NCBI RefSeq assembly: GCF_003116585.1
Contig: NZ_QEHM01000004.1
Location: forward strand, 372,001-436,000
DNA: 64,000 nucleotides
Source of the DNA: Albibacillus kandeliae
GTDB taxonomy: Bacteria > Pseudomonadota > Alphaproteobacteria > Rhodobacterales > Rhodobacteraceae
Reading direction: 5' to 3'
In this document: piece by piece, positions 63,283-64,000 of the stretch
How positions within the stretch are numbered: the first letter of the stretch is position 1
How the letters are laid out: every line of letters begins with the position of its first letter
Position numbers and translations under genes: made by a program
Notes under the pieces: model-generated
Seen by the model: the letters and a program-made list of their open reading frames with translations, nothing else
What the model was told of the DNA's origin: nothing
Databases searched by the model: none

Positions 63283-63857
63283 CCCGTCTTCACCTTGTGC
63301 GCCACGGGCCGACCCATATCCGCGGCATGGTCGGCTGGTCCGATCCGCCCGCCGACCTGAGCGACGTGGAGGCCATCGCGCGCCTCTCGGCCCACCTCCC
63401 GCCCGAGGCGCTGGTGATCTCGTCCGACCTGTCCCGCGCCAGCGCCACCGCCGACGCGATTCAGGGAACCCGCCGCCGCCTGCCGCACCGCGCCGCGCTG
63501 CGCGAGATCAACTTCGGCACATGGGAAATGCGCCCCTACAAGGAGATCGAGGCCGAGGACCCGGAGCGCGCCCGCGCCTACTGGGATCAGCCGGGCGAGG
63601 TCCGCCCGCCCGAGGGCGAAAGCTGGAACGAGGTCTGCGCCCGCATCGACGGGGCCGTCGACGCCCTGATCGCGGAACACGACGGCGCGGATCTGGTGAT
63701 CGTCGCCCATTTCGGCGTGATCCTCTCGCAGGTTCAGCGCGCACTGGGAGTCGCGCCGAACGACGCCTTCGGCTATCGCATCGACAACCTTTCGGTCACC
63801 GAGATCCAGCGCCTGCCCGAGGGCTGGAACCTGGGGCGGATCAATCACCTGCCGTGA
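63279..63857 (+). CDS. Histidine phosphatase, alpha-ribazole phosphatase (CobC)-like
   Basis: The 192-residue protein begins LHLVRHGPTH, with the phosphohistidine, and has the second catalytic His in VIVAHFGVIL. Coupling to cobU by a 4-bp overlap suggests the alpha-ribazole phosphatase step of B12 assembly. Phosphoglycerate-mutase-like relatives are hard to separate by sequence alone, so the exact substrate rests on context. Confidence 0.78.
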   Translation: MTRLHLVRHGPTHIRGMVGWSDPPADLSDVEAIARLSAHLPPEALVISSDLSRASATADAIQGTRRRLPHRAALREINFGTWEMRPYKEIEAEDPERARAYWDQPGEVRPPEGESWNEVCARIDGAVDALIAEHDGADLVIVAHFGVILSQVQRALGVAPNDAFGYRIDNLSVTEIQRLPEGWNLGRINHLP

Positions 63858-63916
63858 TGGAGGCGCGCACATAACTGCGTTTTACCGCGCGCCGAGGTCG
63901 TGGCTAATCTCTGCCC

Positions 63917-64000
63917 ATGACATATGACCTCTTCCTCGGCGATCGCATGTATTCGAGCTGGTCCCTGCGCGGCTGGCTGATGTTCGACGCCTTCGACATC
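63917..64000 (+). CDS. Glutathione S-transferase, N-terminal part, cut by the window end
   Basis: From ATG 63917 the first 28 residues read DLFLGDRMYSSWSLRGW in their middle, the N-terminal thioredoxin-like start of a GST group common in alphaproteobacteria, with the SSWSLR motif at the glutathione site. The rest lies outside the window. Confidence 0.75.
   Translation, partial: MTYDLFLGDRMYSSWSLRGWLMFDAFDI

Overview
The window is a chromosomal stretch from a high-GC alphaproteobacterium, most likely a member of the Rhodobacterales (Roseobacter group). Pointers are a class I lysyl-tRNA synthetase, an RpoH of the RpoHII kind next to ChaN, CoaBC, Dut and a membrane-tethered MoeB-like E1 protein, an NDUFS4-type complex I accessory subunit, the tesA/ybbA/ybbP divergon, frequent TTG starts and FNR-type TTGAT-N4-ATCAA boxes. 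Both ends cut a gene: a DUF475 membrane protein at the left and a glutathione S-transferase at the right.

Layout. 1-5.3 kb: DUF475 protein, then an aromatic-acid locus made of an IclR regulator, a hot-dog thioesterase and, divergently, a large fusion of an aryl-CoA monooxygenase with an aryl-CoA ligase. 5.3-12.2 kb: tRNA-Arg(TCT), alpha/beta hydrolase, NDUFS4-like protein, uvrB with a LexA-like box, four small unknown or membrane genes, a gamma-glutamylcyclotransferase-like gene and nsrR. 12.2-17.2 kb: ybbP-ybbA divergent from tesA, an SRAP protein whose catalytic Cys2 is Pro, and a cold-shock gene. 17.4-25.2 kb: a DUF4329 protein, a response regulator with a decayed GGDEF domain, a dead RAYT transposase relative, trxC, ettA, an M15-like protein and nadD. 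25.2-34.9 kb: EamA transporter, dacB, DUF4864 protein, an orphan beta-helix protein (possible gene-transfer-agent fibre), an orphan ParA, a universal stress protein, lysK and a TerB-like gene. 34.9-42 kb: gltX, DUF2267-like protein, FAD oxidoreductase, zincin, nadE and an exported 18-repeat MORN protein. 42-47.7 kb: a 7TM histidine kinase, leuA with a leader peptide and attenuator, and an SDR/darcynin pair divergent from a TetR regulator. 47.8-55 kb: the rod-shape genes mreB...mreC-mreD-mrdA-rodA, in which mreB and mreC are separated by an oppositely oriented two-gene cassette (LysM-metallopeptidase plus exported partner). 55-64 kb: ghrA-like dehydrogenase, M3 peptidase, MoeB-like protein, dut, coaBC, chaN, rpoH, and cobU with a histidine phosphatase.

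How the genes work together. The IclR/thioesterase/fusion locus fits a CoA-thioester route from salicylate (or anthranilate) to gentisate (or 5-hydroxyanthranilate). The mre-mrdA-rodA genes form the elongasome, with dacB as a second wall enzyme. leuA appears to be controlled by ribosome-mediated attenuation. uvrB and the usp gene carry recognisable LexA-like and FNR-like sites. Most remaining genes are housekeeping. The least expected items are the Pro2 SRAP protein, the monooxygenase-ligase fusion, the cassette inside the mre cluster, the orphan beta-helix protein and the dead RAYT together with REP-like intergenic palindromes. No CRISPR array, complete insertion sequence, prophage or replication origin was seen.
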